From Paratinospora sagittata (Eukaryota; Streptophyta; Magnoliopsida; Ranunculales; Menispermaceae), in assembly GCA_035771175.1 (NCBI GenBank), contig CM069608.1, positions 25,302,519-25,366,518 of the forward strand: a stretch of DNA of 64,000 nt. The letters run 5' to 3'. Made by a program: the position numbers and the translations under genes. Shown here in pieces: positions 1 to 12,518 of the stretch. The notes under the pieces were generated by a model, which searched no databases, was not told the DNA's origin, and was given only the letters and a program-made list of their open reading frames with translations. Numbering within the stretch: the stretch's first letter is position 1; the number at the start of each line of letters is the position of its first letter.

Positions 1-2870
1 ATAAAATAAGTATATTGGTGGTAAGATTATATATCTTATTATTTTTATTTGATACTATTTGATATTGAGTTATTTGATATTATAATTATTTTATATTTTG
101 TTTATAGTCTCAAGCTATGTAGAAAAATCATATTTGTGAAGCTATATTATTATATTTTGATTCATAAGGCAAAAAGTTGTGAAGGAAATATTTTATAGCC
201 TACAGCTATAAAGAAAAAAACATTCTAGCTGAAAATTAGACTGAGAAGATTATTATGGTTGATTGCACCAGAAGTTGCAATACCAACGAGATGTAAGTAT
301 TGTAATGTTTGATCCAAAAAAATTTATGATAAAATGCACTGAAGTTGCAAGATCAAAGTTATGTGAAATAAAATGAAGAAGACATTATTTTACTTTTTAA
401 ACATGCTCCTAAAGTAGCAAAATAAAGAGTGTTAAAGTCTTCTTAAGAAAAAGGTTGTTATGAAAAATCACACGTTGAGAAAAAAAAATTGTGATGAAAA
501 ATCACATGTTGATGTATTCTCAAAAAAAATGATTATGAGAAAAAATTATCAAGCTTGTCTAGCTGGTTGTATATCATTCCTTAAAGTTAATGATTTTTTT
601 GGTTAATAATCATGAATGGAAAAATTAATTTGAAAATAGTCATGATCATCATGAATGTGAAGTAAATATGATCCTGATCATGGATGTAAGAAATGAATGT
701 GATAAAGGCCATAATTATGGATGAGAAATAAATATAGCAAAGATCATGAGAATAGATGAAAAAAAAAATGTCATGGTCTTAAATCAAAAGTAATATGACA
801 AAAGTCATAATTGAGATTATTATGAGAACCATGATGGTTACAATTTTTGAAAATACACTATTCCACTAAAGTATAATGATATTGTTATTGCAACACAAAG
901 AAAGTGAAAAGGTTTATAAAATAAACCAATGATTAAGTATAAAGTGTTTGCATTATGTATGAAATAAAATGGCATTAGTTGGATACATGTTGTATCACTA
1001 AATGATTGATCTTTGTTAAGCCTTAATAAAGAAAAAGAGGTTGAGAAAGATTATTGATAGCTCTTAAAGAGCAATTAGTATATTGACAAATGAAGCAAAA
1101 TTTGTAATGGCAAGTAATGCCTTAAATTTTATGTAATACAAAAAAATTTTGCTTTATTTTGAGAATATGTGAGAAAAAAAATCACATATTGAAAAATATC
1201 CCTATATATATTGCTTCATTGATTCTCTGGTAAAAAGAAAAATTTAGAGTGACTTCCAATTTTAATTTTTGGCTCATTATATTGTGAAATTATGAGGTCA
1301 ATTGAAATAATATTGTGATCAGAAACCATTAGTTTTTTGAAACAAATATATTTATATTTTGACATACTTGTCAAAACACAGGGACCTCAATGTTACTGAC
1401 ATAATTGGTCAAGGTTCACTAAAACAATTTTTCCGCAATTAGGGGGAAAAGCTAATTTCATAATAATGACATGTAAAATTGCTAGAATGCAATATAAGCT
1501 AATGTGAATTAATTTCTCACTAGGGATGAAAGCAAATTTTAGAATAATGGCTTGAAAAATTGCTAATGCAATATGAGCCAATATGGATTAATTTTTCCAT
1601 CATTTTGAGAGAAAAGTCAAGTTTTTTACTTGCAAATTCCTAGAATGCAATATGAAGCTATGTGAACTAGAGGGTCAAAGGAGAAGCCAAAATAAATTGT
1701 AAGTATACATGATCAATCATATGCAAAATAATTACAGATCAGTTAACTGATGTATTTGTTGATCAGTCATAGTAGGACAAATTGTTTATGTGTTAACACA
1801 TAAATATGTGACGCTTAAAGCGTAATTGACCATTCAAATGAAATCAAGGGACACAACTTCCTATAAAAGGATGATATAAATAAAATATTTCTAAAGAAGA
1901 ATAAAATATTAAGAAATAAATATCTCATGAAGATGTATGGATTGATGATTAAATATTCCTTTGATAGAAGAAATATATATGTTTAATGAAGAAACATATA
2001 TGATTATCTCTTCAAAAGTTATGGTTTCAAAAATATGTATTGCATGAAGAGGAATACTTTGAAAAATGAATGTCCATTAAAAAGACATAAAAATCTCTTG
2101 AAGAGCTATGAAATATGAAATAAATTTGATATAAAATGTCTAATAAAGGGACCTAAGTATGTCTTTAAGATATGTTTGAAAACTTAATATTCTTTAAAGA
2201 GGAACAAATTTATATGAAGGAATCTCATAAAGTTTCATACATATATGATAGACATGGGATGAAAATAATATTGCTCGTGATATTTTCATTGATATTTTAA
2301 AAAAATAGGGATCCCACACCATAGATTGTGTGAAGAATGTCGACGTTGAACTTATTGGCAAAAGTAAAAAATTATTCGCTAAACTCGTTGATGAACAAGA
2401 GCTATTTGAAATGGAATTCAAAAGCATGAAGCGTAAATCGTTTTACATATAAATGATTATTTATGTGAAACTATTCAAGAAAATGAATAGATCCATGAAT
2501 GATGATATATATTTATGAAAATATTTTTAGGATTAAAATGCTCGAAGGAAAAGCATCGAATGATTCAAAATTGCTTGATTCAAAAAAACATTCATGTTTA
2601 TATGATCATTATACATACATATTTTGTAATAACTTTAATAAATATTTATGATCATATGCATATTATGAAAAAATATATATATATTTATTGATTTGTATTT
2701 ATTAGGGCATATGTTGATTATTTGAGTTTTGTAAGAACTATTGAAGAATTTATTGGTATTTTTTTAAAAGGAAAATATGCAATTAAGTTTAGAGAAATAA
2801 AAGAAAAATTACCTGAAGATGCATAATTTTTCAGTGGAATTTTTATCCCTTAGGCAATTTAGTGAAATAG
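1..2870. other. AT-rich decayed DNA, no readable gene
   Basis: Very AT-rich sequence with no long reading frame and many short A/T runs. It lies directly upstream of a decayed Copia RNase H remnant on the plus strand, so it may be the rotted body of the same element, but I could not recognise gag, protease, integrase or RT motifs in it. Short open frames here are no longer than chance allows. Confidence 0.4.
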
Positions 2871-2879
2871 AGGATTAAA

Positions 2880-3480
2880 ACAAACTAACTCTATATATAT
2901 TAATAAAACATACCCCCTGAGCTCTTTACTGATGGATCGCTTGAAATCAATAAAGATCATTTTCATCCTAATAAATATGATTGAAAATTACTTGATATCG
3001 AATTACCATATTTTTATGCAATTGATGTACTTATGTATCTTACAAATTATACAAAGAACATTTATTATATTATGTTCTTAAGTAATTTGTTAGCTAGCAA
3101 GATACAACTTTACATCAAGTTGAAGCATTAAAATGATATATTTTCATATGACAAGTAATATGAATTTATTTTATTCAAGAGAGTCAAGATCATAATTACT
3201 TGAATATGTAATAAGTTCAAAAGGTTTATTAAATAAACATATTTCATTGAAATCTATAAGCTATAAAAAGTGATAAAATTAATATGTAAAAATATGATCA
3301 TGATGCATTATTCTAACCAATTTCTTTGCTAAAGTTTTGTCAATTACAATATTTGTGGAGAAAATTTACAATATTAGAATACAAAGATCGAAAGGTATTT
3401 GAAGCGTCAAGCTACTGAAAAAAATTCAATGATGTCAATATGAGGAAGATAATTCTTATGAAAAAGAGTTATTGATTAGT
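2880..3480 (+). pseudogene. Decayed Copia RNase H / pol C-terminus
   Basis: Conceptual translation in shifting frames gives a diluted version of the Copia RNase H region: a stretch near 3000-3060 resembles the PYLSAIGALMYLANCTRPD block, and one near 3330-3400 resembles the FTKALP...IGMRRL end of pol. Numerous stops and frame changes show it is dead. It is followed by a purine run and an LTR-like start, the expected order for the 3' end of a plus-strand Copia element. The lineage cannot be fixed. Confidence 0.55.
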
Positions 3481-3489
3481 GTACTGTAC

Positions 3490-4030
3490 TCTTTTTTTCT
3501 TAGCTAAGGTTTTGTACCACTGGTTTTTCTTGCAAAGTTTTTAACGAGGTAGTCCTAATAATATAAGACTCAAAGAGAATATTGTACTCCTTTCCTTCTA
3601 ATTTTTTTTTTCACTGGGTTTTCTCTAGTAAGGTTTTAACGAGGCATATTCTCTATGTATAATGATATTTAAAAAGGAGAGCGTTATAAATGTATTTGAA
3701 TATCATTATAACCTCCAATTCATTATAAAGATTTTGTAATCTCTATATTAGTATTGGATTTAATTTTGTAATAACCAACGGAATTAATTTTTGTAACCAT
3801 TGGATTTATTGATATTATTAATTTAATTTAATCCTCTTTTATGGCCATGAGCCTATATAAGGAGGTGTTTAGATTGCACTAGATATACACAAGACTTATA
3901 CAAGTCTAGAATATCATAAAAATAAAATATCTTCCTATTTTTCTATTTTTTTTCTCACGTATGTCTCCTTTATATTTAATTATTTGTAATCTAGTGCAAT
4001 CTTTTATGGCCATGAGCCTATAAATAGAAT
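3490..4030 (+). mobile_element. 3' untranslated tail and LTR remnant of the decayed Copia
   Basis: The stretch 3490-3650 holds two copies of the motif ACTGGTTTTTC/ACTGGGTTTTC followed by TTTTAACGAGG, typical of the tail just before the 3' LTR in one group of plant Copia elements. A purine run (aaaaaggagag, about 3671-3681) acts as polypurine tract. The LTR probably starts near 3682 (TG decayed to CG). A TATA-like box (tatataagga) lies near 3854. A 22-bp direct repeat occurs at 3836-3857 and 4001-4022, and a 13-bp inverted repeat at 3871-3883 and 3990-4002. The right end is uncertain. Confidence 0.5.
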
Positions 4031-4032
4031 TA

Positions 4033-5630
4033 ATTGATATGCTCCAAGTTAGGCACGTGTCGAGGAAGGTTGGTGTTATATTGGCCCCCAATAGCCATCA
4101 TAGACATTATTGCATACAACTGTCGCCTTAACTAGCAATAAAAGAATTCAACATGGGCACAATAAGGGCCAACAGGTCATGGAAAAGCTATGGATGTTGG
4201 TAGATTAATGATGCAACTTTGTGACACATTTGACCTAATGTAAAAAATCATACCTCTCACGTTGCTCATCCGCATATAGTGGTCGGACGCACCCATTTGA
4301 TGAACTCAAATAGTATGTCTATTGAGGACCCTTCAAATAAGTGCATTTTTTAAAGGAGTACGAAAGCCTTACGAGTAATTTAATATTTTAACTACTTCCT
4401 GCTACTGCTACAATTTGTTTTTTGGAAAAATGGTGAATGACAAATTGACATTATTAAAAACTTTGTAATGCCCAAAAAATTTTAATTTTTAAATTGAATT
4501 TAAATTGAGAAACGGTCAATTTAATTGCGTTCTAGATTTGAATTTAAATTCAAAAACGTTATACGTTTTAATTTTGAAAACATTCTTAATGTTCACAATG
4601 CTTATATGTTCTAAATAAAGGACATTAAGAATACCACTCCCTTATATTGAGTTTTAGAGCTCACCTCTGCTTCTAAAAATCTATTCTCTTTAGTTATTTT
4701 TCTTGGAAGTTTGAAGTTTTTAGTTTGTGATAATAATTTTCTGCCAAATTCAGTTCATCTAACTAGCGACGAGGTGTTATAGTCAGCTATTTATCAACCA
4801 TTTTAACTTGAGAGATAGATGTCAAACCACCTCTTGCACCAACGTAAGGGTCGAATCTGTTTTAAGGATATTATGTATTACAGAGGCCTTAGTTCCATCA
4901 TTTTTAACCTCTACTTTGTTATAATTTGTTTTATTTTCTAAAGTCATTTTGTTGTTCCTATTATAAATATTGAAAGCAAATTGATATATGAACTTAGTTA
5001 TTTTATTTAAATATTATTTCAGTCCTTATTTGTTTGTTTTTATATTACTGGGAAAAACTTAAAGCATATGCTTTTTTCAGGACAAATAGATTGTTGAAAT
5101 TTATATTAAAATTCTACTCATATTTAAAAAAAAAAACTATTGCTTACATATATACTTATTATTTTAATTAGAAAAATAATATTTGGAGGGATTCTTTATC
5201 AAAGAAACAAAAGAAAAGAAAAATGTATATTATTTTTGCAAAAATAATATTTTTAGTCACAAAGCTCATTAGCAAGGACTTATCATTAGTTGCACCAATT
5301 TTGTTGGATTGACTTGGTCAATACTAGACAATTCTTGTCCTAAGTAACGCTAAACAATGACTAAGAGGTAGCCCAACTGCTCTAGAAGAGTAATTCTTAA
5401 GCAAGATCTTGCATAGCGCATGACTCTACCACTAATGCATGACTCTACCACTAAGCTTGGATACTAACCTAGTCAATTAGATAAAGAAATCAGGTCGGAG
5501 GCCTTTGAAAGCACTCTTTAAAGAGTTGTCTAAGTCATAGGTTTTAACCTTTCAAGTTGGATTCATTTTGGAAAACAAAACAATTTAATTTCGTGTTTAA
5601 AAAATTTCAATTGACTCTGTCGTGAACAGA
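4033..5630. other. AT-rich intergenic DNA, possible LTR start at 4464
   Basis: No gene is visible. At 4464 the string TGTAATGCCC resembles the start of a plant Gypsy LTR, but I find neither a matching end nor a second copy. The last few hundred bases before 5631 may be the leader of Copia-A, whose gag begins there. Confidence 0.35.
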
Positions 5631-6024
5631 ATGAATATTATCATGACCCAGGCGTCAAACCCTTCCACGTCTCAAGTGTGAACTCATGTGGCTATACCAG
5701 CAACGTATCCTCTTAATCATGGAAAAAAGCCAGAGAAACTCAGTAGATTGAATTTGAAGAGGTGACAACAAAAGATGTCATTTTATCTGACTACCTTGAA
5801 TCCTGCGAGATTCTTGACTAAAGATGCACTGAAGCTCAAAAAGATTATGAGCACGATATCCAAATCGCCAGTGCCATTGGTGCTTGGAAGCATTCTGATT
5901 TATTGTGTCAGAACTACGCGACAAATGGTCTCACTGAATCCTTACACAATGTTTGCAGTTAGAAGAAGGCGGCAAAGGAACTGTGGGAGTATTTAGAACA
6001 AAAGTATAATACTAAGGATGTTGG
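5631..6024 (+). pseudogene. Copia-A gag, 5' part (UBN2-type), split by Copia-B
   Basis: From an ATG at 5631 the frame reads like the N-terminus of plant Copia gag polyproteins of the UBN2 family: a short leader, a KPEKL...LNLKR segment, then QQKMSFYLTTLNPARFL. Gag packages element RNA into particles in the cytoplasm. In-frame TGA codons at 5679 and within the LKR-QQKM segment, plus a frameshift after about 5830, make it a pseudogene. The frame is cut at 6024 by insertion of Copia-B and resumes at 19323, so the two halves were one gene before the insertion. Confidence 0.8.
6020..6024. repeat. Target site duplication GTTGG (left copy) of Copia-B
   Basis: GTTGG at 6020-6024 precedes the TG of the 5' LTR and is repeated exactly at 19318-19322 after the 3' LTR. 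Five bases is the normal target duplication of LTR retrotransposons. Removing the element and one copy restores the gag frame of Copia-A. Confidence 0.9.
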
Positions 6025-6610
6025 TGTTGAACCAATTATCCTCACGTCCCTTACGAAGAGTACGTCCCTAATATGAAAGATATTTTGATGATTACAAACC
6101 ACATTTTGTTTATGATATTCCTACACATATGATATATCTAATCTTACTTGAAGGTTTCAAAGAATCAATGATACATGGTGAACGTATTAAAGATCTTCTT
6201 GGAGACCATGATCATTTGAAGATGTTCGGTTGTATGATTAGATTATGATAGGTTGTAGGACCTTCTATGTCATATGATTTAGTGATATATATGCCTACAT
6301 GTTTTAATCGATTGTTTGCATATTCGATTTAATTCATTTACGTTATGTTTTATCGAGCTTTAATCGAGAAATCAAAAATCATTTTTATAAAGTCTTTCAG
6401 TACACTAATGTTTTAAGCAGCGCCCTTCTGGACTTGATGAGTCAAGACGCTGATAAAATATTAGGACACTAGAGGTTGAATTGAACTAATTAATAAGGAC
6501 GCTTACTTGTAAGTGACGACCTTTCTTTTATCAACCTTTGAGAATGTCAGGACGCTAACTCAGTTTCAACTCGCTAAAAGTTCTTTTTGTTTTCAAGTGA
6601 TTTCTATCTC

Positions 6611-6667
6611 TAAGGACGCTGATAGTTATAAGTTGAATAAATTATCAAAACACTACTTGTGTAGGAG
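6611..6667 (+). repeat. 57-bp flank duplication, left copy (right copy 11033-11089)
   Basis: The segment from TAAGGACGCT to TGTAGGAG occurs on both sides of the nested insertion with only a few differences. The intact 3' LTR has it once, near 17970-18026. It is far too long for an integrase target duplication. Confidence 0.8.
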
Positions 6668-6689
6668 TGATAAGTTGAATTCTGGATAG

Positions 6690-9600
6690 TGTTTCACATG
6701 TTAATTTCATAGGTTTTTAGGAGCATTTAGTTAGTTTTTAGATATATTTGCATTAATTAGTTCATTTAGTGTTTTAGGTTCATTTAGATATTTTTAGGAG
6801 TTTTATAAGTTAGTTTTAGTGATTTTCATGAATAAAATACATTAGGTTAGTTTAGGATAATAATCATGATTTTCGGTATTTTTTCTAAAGTCAATTTCAT
6901 CGTTTGCATATGTAGCACCCGTACCTTTAGATGACGTCATTTTGACCCATAGTTTACCCATAGAGTATCCGTATACGTATTTGTATACATATATGTATAC
7001 GTATTGGACTCTCGACAGGCATAAGTTCAAGTGTCTTTGCATGATTTTAGGTCATAGAGAGTGTGCATGAAGTTTCAGAACCATCGGAGACCTGTTTGAC
7101 GTCTAAACATATCGAAAATGGTGTTTTGGATCCGGTGGAGCTCACTCCATGGAGAAAGAAATTTTTGTCACCGATTACATTAATGGGTCGATCTCTTAGA
7201 TCCGTGGTCCGATTGAGCTAAAATTTTGCCAGCTTATTCTTCTTTGATAGGTATTCATTATGATTGGTGAAAATCTTGATCAGAGTTGTCTACTGTGAGA
7301 TATAAGACTCCAAACACTGTTTCATGAATTTGCGAATTTTCTTGCACAATTTTGATCAAACGGTTGGATCTTGGAAATCCACCGTTGGATTGAGAAGAAA
7401 GTTTACCAGAATGTTGGTAACCAAATCATAAAACGTTTGAACGATTACGATGTTAAATTACTGAGTCTCTTGCAAGAAATGACTTATCTAAATGCAAGTA
7501 ATCGCAGTAGAAAACTGTTCCTTTTTATTTAAGTGTATTTTTTTCATGTAGGCCCAATTTTTTTTTATAAAAGCAACCAACTTGTTTTTTTAGCTCACTT
7601 GCTCATTTTTTCACATTGAAGAGAAGGAAAGGAGCATGAAGGAGAGGAAAAGAAAGGGAGAAGAGAAAGAAGAGAGAAAAGGCTAGGGTTTGGGTGATTC
7701 TTGTCCAAAATCCCTCCAAGATATCAATTTCTTTCTCATTTTCTTCCTTCTATCTCTTTCATGTGTGTTTGCAGGCTTAATTTTGACCTAAGGATTGTAT
7801 GAATCCTAGAATTTAAGGGAGTGGTGGAAAACCAATGTTGGACTTAGGCTTGGATTTTGTGATATGTGTATCTAGATGGTATGGGGAGTCTATAAATGGT
7901 AAAACCCCCAATTTCTAACAAGAAATTGGTGTGGTTTCATTGATTTGACCTAAACTAGAATTTGAGACCTAGGGTATACTATTCAAATTGCATGTGATTT
8001 TTGATGAATGCATGGGTAATTGTGGATGTATGGCACTGCAAATTACTGATTTTGATTAGTGGATACCCTATTGTAGTGTAATTTTGGTCTAAGCCATGCA
8101 ATTTGGGGATTTGCTCAAATTGAGACTTTTGACCTAAACCAAGTCAATTGATTAAATTGACTTGGGAATTGTCTAATTGGACCCAAATTGAATAAAATTA
8201 TGGGTTTAGAATGGTTGGACATGTGTTAGAGTTGAATGACCTAGTTCAATTTGGCTCTATGCCAATTGTAGAGATTTTTGCCCAAATTAGAGATTTTGAC
8301 TTAGACTTGGTAAATTAATGAAATTGACTTGATAAATAGTCTAATTGACCCTACTTGTGATTAAATGTCATGTATTCTAGTGGTTGGATCATGGGGATCA
8401 ACCTATCACATTCAATTGGGTTAATTTTGGGTTATATTGATATTAATTGGTTGAATTGAGCAATATGAGATTTGGCTCACATAACCAATTTAGAATCTAA
8501 TTGACTTTTGATTTGGGTTTAAACATAGGTTTTTGGCACACTTTATGGCTGATTTTCAGTTTGTGTAAACCATGTTATTTTTCAGGGTTTTGTGATTGAT
8601 CTAGTAACCCATATAGTCATTTGGAGACTTTGGTACATGGGGTGAATTGAGGCATCCTAGTGTTTCATATGGTAATTGGAATTAGAATTGGATTGGCTAA
8701 GCTTAGCCAATCAAGTGTGAGTATTCTTTTACTTTTGGATTTCTTTATATGTTGCATTGTATTACTTAAACTGATTTGAATTGATACATATAAGTGTTAT
8801 TCATGTTTTAATGTTCCATGAAATGTATTTGAGCATAATTCATAGGGTTAGCAATTTGGTTGGGTCTCCTAGTTGAGATTTCTCTTGAGAAGTCTCGTAA
8901 GTCTACTAGTGATCCCCAGTTGTGGACCTGGCAGAGGGTTTTATGGCTTATGTATAGGTAGGTTAGCTTAGGCTAATCCTACGTGCCGCACAACCCCAAA
9001 AATCCTATTAGAATACGAGTATTGTGTGTCGGATCGGGCGCTGTGTGTCACGTACCAGGCCTTTGATCGCCCTTGCTCAAAAGATGTTAGGATTGCATGT
9101 GCATGATTATATATGATATGCATTGTCTTGTTTCTGACATGATGCATTATATTGGCATGTATGTAATCTTAATTCATCACCATGATACTTCAAATGTTTT
9201 TATGATCTTGCCATGATTTTTATAAATGCACGTATATTGCCACTTGTAAATGACATTCGCTGAGCTTATTGTAGCTCACACCTCACCTTTTTTTTCAGGA
9301 TCTGATAGGAAGGGTAAAGGGAAGGCTTGACTGCGGAGCATCCCTTGGCTTTTGTTGATGTATGTGTTGTACATTTTCTTTTGTATTTTGATATTATGTA
9401 CATGATAACACCTAGGATATGTATATTTAACACATAGATGGGATGTGTTGGGTTTTGTATATTTTGTGGACTTCAGAAATTTTATTTTTGGTAAATTTGG
9501 AAATGTAATATGTTTATTCATTGTTGATTATGTTTTGATGGATGTTATATTAGGATTGTGTTTTATTAGGTTTAGTGTTGTATTAGGCTGTCGGGACGCC

Positions 9601-11017
9601 GGGTGTACCGATGGAGGGTATACTCAGGGGTTTCGTGCCGGTCATGACGTAACGTATTGTGGGTCGTGACAACATATTAATTTTGTCACACTTTACATGT
9701 TATACATAGTTCATATAGATTCATACATGTTAATACATACTTGCACATAATATAGATCATTTACTTATGTTTTGTGTTATGTTTTGTAGGTAAATAAAGA
9801 GCTTAAAAGTGAGTTTGAATGTCGATCAAACGGTGACAAAACCATGTTGCAAAAGATGAACCAAAGATGCAGAAAAATGACTAAGTATAAAAGCAAAGAA
9901 GAAAGAGTTTTGCGCTAAGAGAAAGAAAGAATGAAGTAGCACTGCGACGCTACAAGCTTTAGCGCCACGACACTACCTTATGGGCGAGAAGAGAGAGAGA
10001 TGTTTTGGGGGGCGTTTTGGTCTTTTTCATCTTGATTTTTAAACTTCATTTTTATTAGGGTCTTTGGATCGTTTTATCAGAGACAATTTTTACACAGCCG
10101 TGGAATAGAATAGTTTAGGTTAGGGCTTTGAAGGAGAGACAAGTAAAGGATTGAAGAAGAAGAAGAGTTGTAGGTTCCAGACAAGAAGAAGAAGGAGAGT
10201 CCACTATTGACAAAGGGGGTTTCTTCATTTATCTTCTAATCTTAGTTTGTTTCTATATTTTCTTTTTTAACTCTTTCTCTTGTATCTATGGATTTTATTA
10301 TGAAGTAAAGAGATAATCTAGAGATTTGATTTAACTTTGTTGGATCTTGTGATTGAGTCATTATTTGTGTGTTTTTGAGAAATCTTTTGGGTTTATTTAT
10401 GATTCTCCATGCTTAATGCTTTCAAATTGCTGATCACTCTTTGAATGAACTTAGATTTGGTTTCTCTTACTCGAGAGAGGGGATATCGAATTGGAGCAAG
10501 GGATTTGTAACCTAGGGTAGAGTAATGAGTTGAGAGACCTACAAAACCTTTTAAAATCCATTATAATGAATCATAGAACCTAAGGCATTCTTGATCTAAA
10601 GGTTTATCACTCGAGAGAGGGAATTGATAGATTGAAATAGATATTTAAGTTATCACTCGAGAGAGGGGTTGGAATGAAAAAGGATTCAGGATTTATAAAT
10701 TCCAAAAATTAATTCAGTAACACAATTATTAGAAATCATGAGAGACAACATAGTGAGATCTAAACTCTAGAACTATAAATCCATTGATTTCTCTCAAATT
10801 TTCATTTATCTTGTTTGTTTTTATTTGCCTTTGTTTAATTTGCATTTTATCATTTAATTCACTCCACTTTTATCACCTAGATAAAATCACTAATCATTGT
10901 AGAATTGAGAATTAATATTAGTAAAATTACCTTCTCTGTGGATACTATAACCCACTCACCATGGGTATTATAACTTGATAATTCGTACGCTTGCGAATTT
11001 TAAAATTTTCACGATCA
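6690..11017 (+). mobile_element. Solo LTR of a Tat/Athila-like Gypsy element (interrupted)
   Basis: The sequence 6690-6910 plus 9672-11017 is foreign to the Copia-B LTR. Its right part (10440-11017) holds repeated ACTCGAGAGAGGG motifs and ends in the CGTACGCTTGCGAATTTT...CACGATCA block typical of Tat/Athila LTR ends, with AGTTTTT following. No internal region or second LTR is present, so it reads as a solo LTR. The left end at 6690 is my best guess from TG and the usual start composition. No clear 5-bp duplication is seen. Confidence 0.6.
6911..9671 (+). mobile_element. Solo LTR of a chromovirus-like (Tekay/Del type) Gypsy element
   Basis: It begins TGTAGCACCC and ends GTCGTGACA. Flanks are GCATA (6906-6910) and ACATA (9672-9676), a 5-bp duplication with one change. 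A TATA-like site (tttataaaagcaacc) near 7565 is followed by a purine-rich GAGAAGG/GAGAGAAAA leader and AGGCTAGGGTTTGGGTG, common in long chromovirus LTRs. Near 9245-9290 the GCTGAGCTTATTGTAGCTCA stretch is also usual in such LTRs. No coding region is inside. Confidence 0.72.
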
Positions 11018-12465
11018 AGTTTTTTTTATTTCTAAGGACGCTGATAGTTATAAGTTGAATAAATTATCAGGATACTACTTGTGTAGGAGCGCCCTCATCT
11101 TTAAAATCAACTTAATACCCTCAGGACGCTTACTGTCCTTCAGCGTATTCAACATTGTTTTAAAACATATTTTAAATTTCAGGACACTAACTCTTGAGTA
11201 GCGCCCTCATGTGTTCAATGTGTTTAGAACAAAGCAGGACGCTAACTGTGAAGTAGGGCCCTCATGTTTTGAGTCGTTTAAATCGTCAAAATAAGTCAGG
11301 ACGCTTACGACTTAGTAGCACCTCACTTCAATGTTTAGCAGGACGCTTATGCTCCATGAGCACCTTCAAGGAACAAAACGACAAAAGTTAATATTATGCG
11401 CAAGGACGCTAATTCAACAAATGTCACTGTTCTGACAAGAGCACCGTTTCTGTTACCTTCTTCAGAGCCATACGAATACTTTTCAGAGCTTTTCAGAGTC
11501 GTATAACAACTTTTTCAGAACTTTTTGAACGTTCTAAAAGCATGTCAGAACATTATCTTTTCATGAAAGGATTAGATGATTCAAGTGTTATCGCCATAAC
11601 GAGCATTGAACTGAATCGATCCATTTCTACAATGAAAATGTACGTTGTATTTGAAATAATCTAGAGCGCAAAAATCATCAAGTCCATTGCGCTTATGTAA
11701 TTCCTATATATACGTACTACCTTAGAGCAGAAAAACAACTGAGGATATACAAAAACTGATATTCATTCAAAACATATTAACAATTTTCATTTGCGTCAAA
11801 ACACTTTTTGAAAGTTAGTCGTCCTTCACTTGTGCTTGATCTTACGATCTTTTGATAGGAAAACTTCAAGTTTTTTGGATTGATTGAACTTCATCTTCAT
11901 TATTTTGACAATCCATTGAAGAAGACAAAAGCTCTTTGAACCTGTTTTTAGAATAAACTTCATCAAACATATCTTGCTGAATCTATGATCACAGAAGGTT
12001 GAATCGAAAGCTTTGTAAGTATCACTTTGATTCTAAGTAAAGGGAATCATATCTTATCTTATATCAAATTTGCAGTGATTGGTTAGTCACTGGGCAAGAG
12101 CAAGTGTTGCTCGAAGTTGTAACGGTCATCTCACACCCGGAAGTTGAGAAACGGTCATCTCACCCCCGTAAGCTGAGAAACGGTAGTTCTCACACTCGTA
12201 AGTTGAGAAAGTGTATCAATTTGATCTTCACCCGTAAGAAGTTTTATAGTGGCGTTTGAACAAATCCTAACTGAGGAGGTTAGGTAGTGGATGTAGGCGC
12301 GACCGAACCACTATAAATCTTGCTTGTATTCTCTCATTTACATTTGTTGTATTTGATTACTATACTTTGTTTAATCTGCTTTCATTATTTCGCACAATTT
12401 TAATAAATGTTAAAATTTGCTAAGTGTCCAATTCACTCCCCCTCTTGGACATATCTAGGCCAACA

Positions 12466-12482
12466 ATTGCTATCAGAACGGG
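12466..12482 (+). other. Primer binding site of Copia-B
   Basis: ATTGCTATCAGAACGGG directly follows the 5' LTR and is a slightly mutated complement of the initiator methionine tRNA 3' end (TGGTATCAGAGC), the usual minus-strand primer of plant Copia elements. Confidence 0.8.
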
Positions 12483-12518
12483 TTAACTGTCAAAGTATCT
12501 AACCATCTTTGATTGAGT

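Larger units (their letters stand above)
6025..12465 (+). repeat. 5' LTR of Copia-B, interrupted
   Basis: It starts TGTTGAACC like the 3' LTR at 17383 and ends GGCCAACA at 12465. LTR sequence proper occupies 6025-6667 and about 11033-12465; the middle is a nested solo LTR. It keeps 116 bp (12197-12312) that the 3' LTR has lost between two CACT tetramers. The interior carries many AGGACGCT and AGCGCCCT motifs, and near 12120-12240 a short array of CTCACnCCCGTAA units. Confidence 0.85.
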
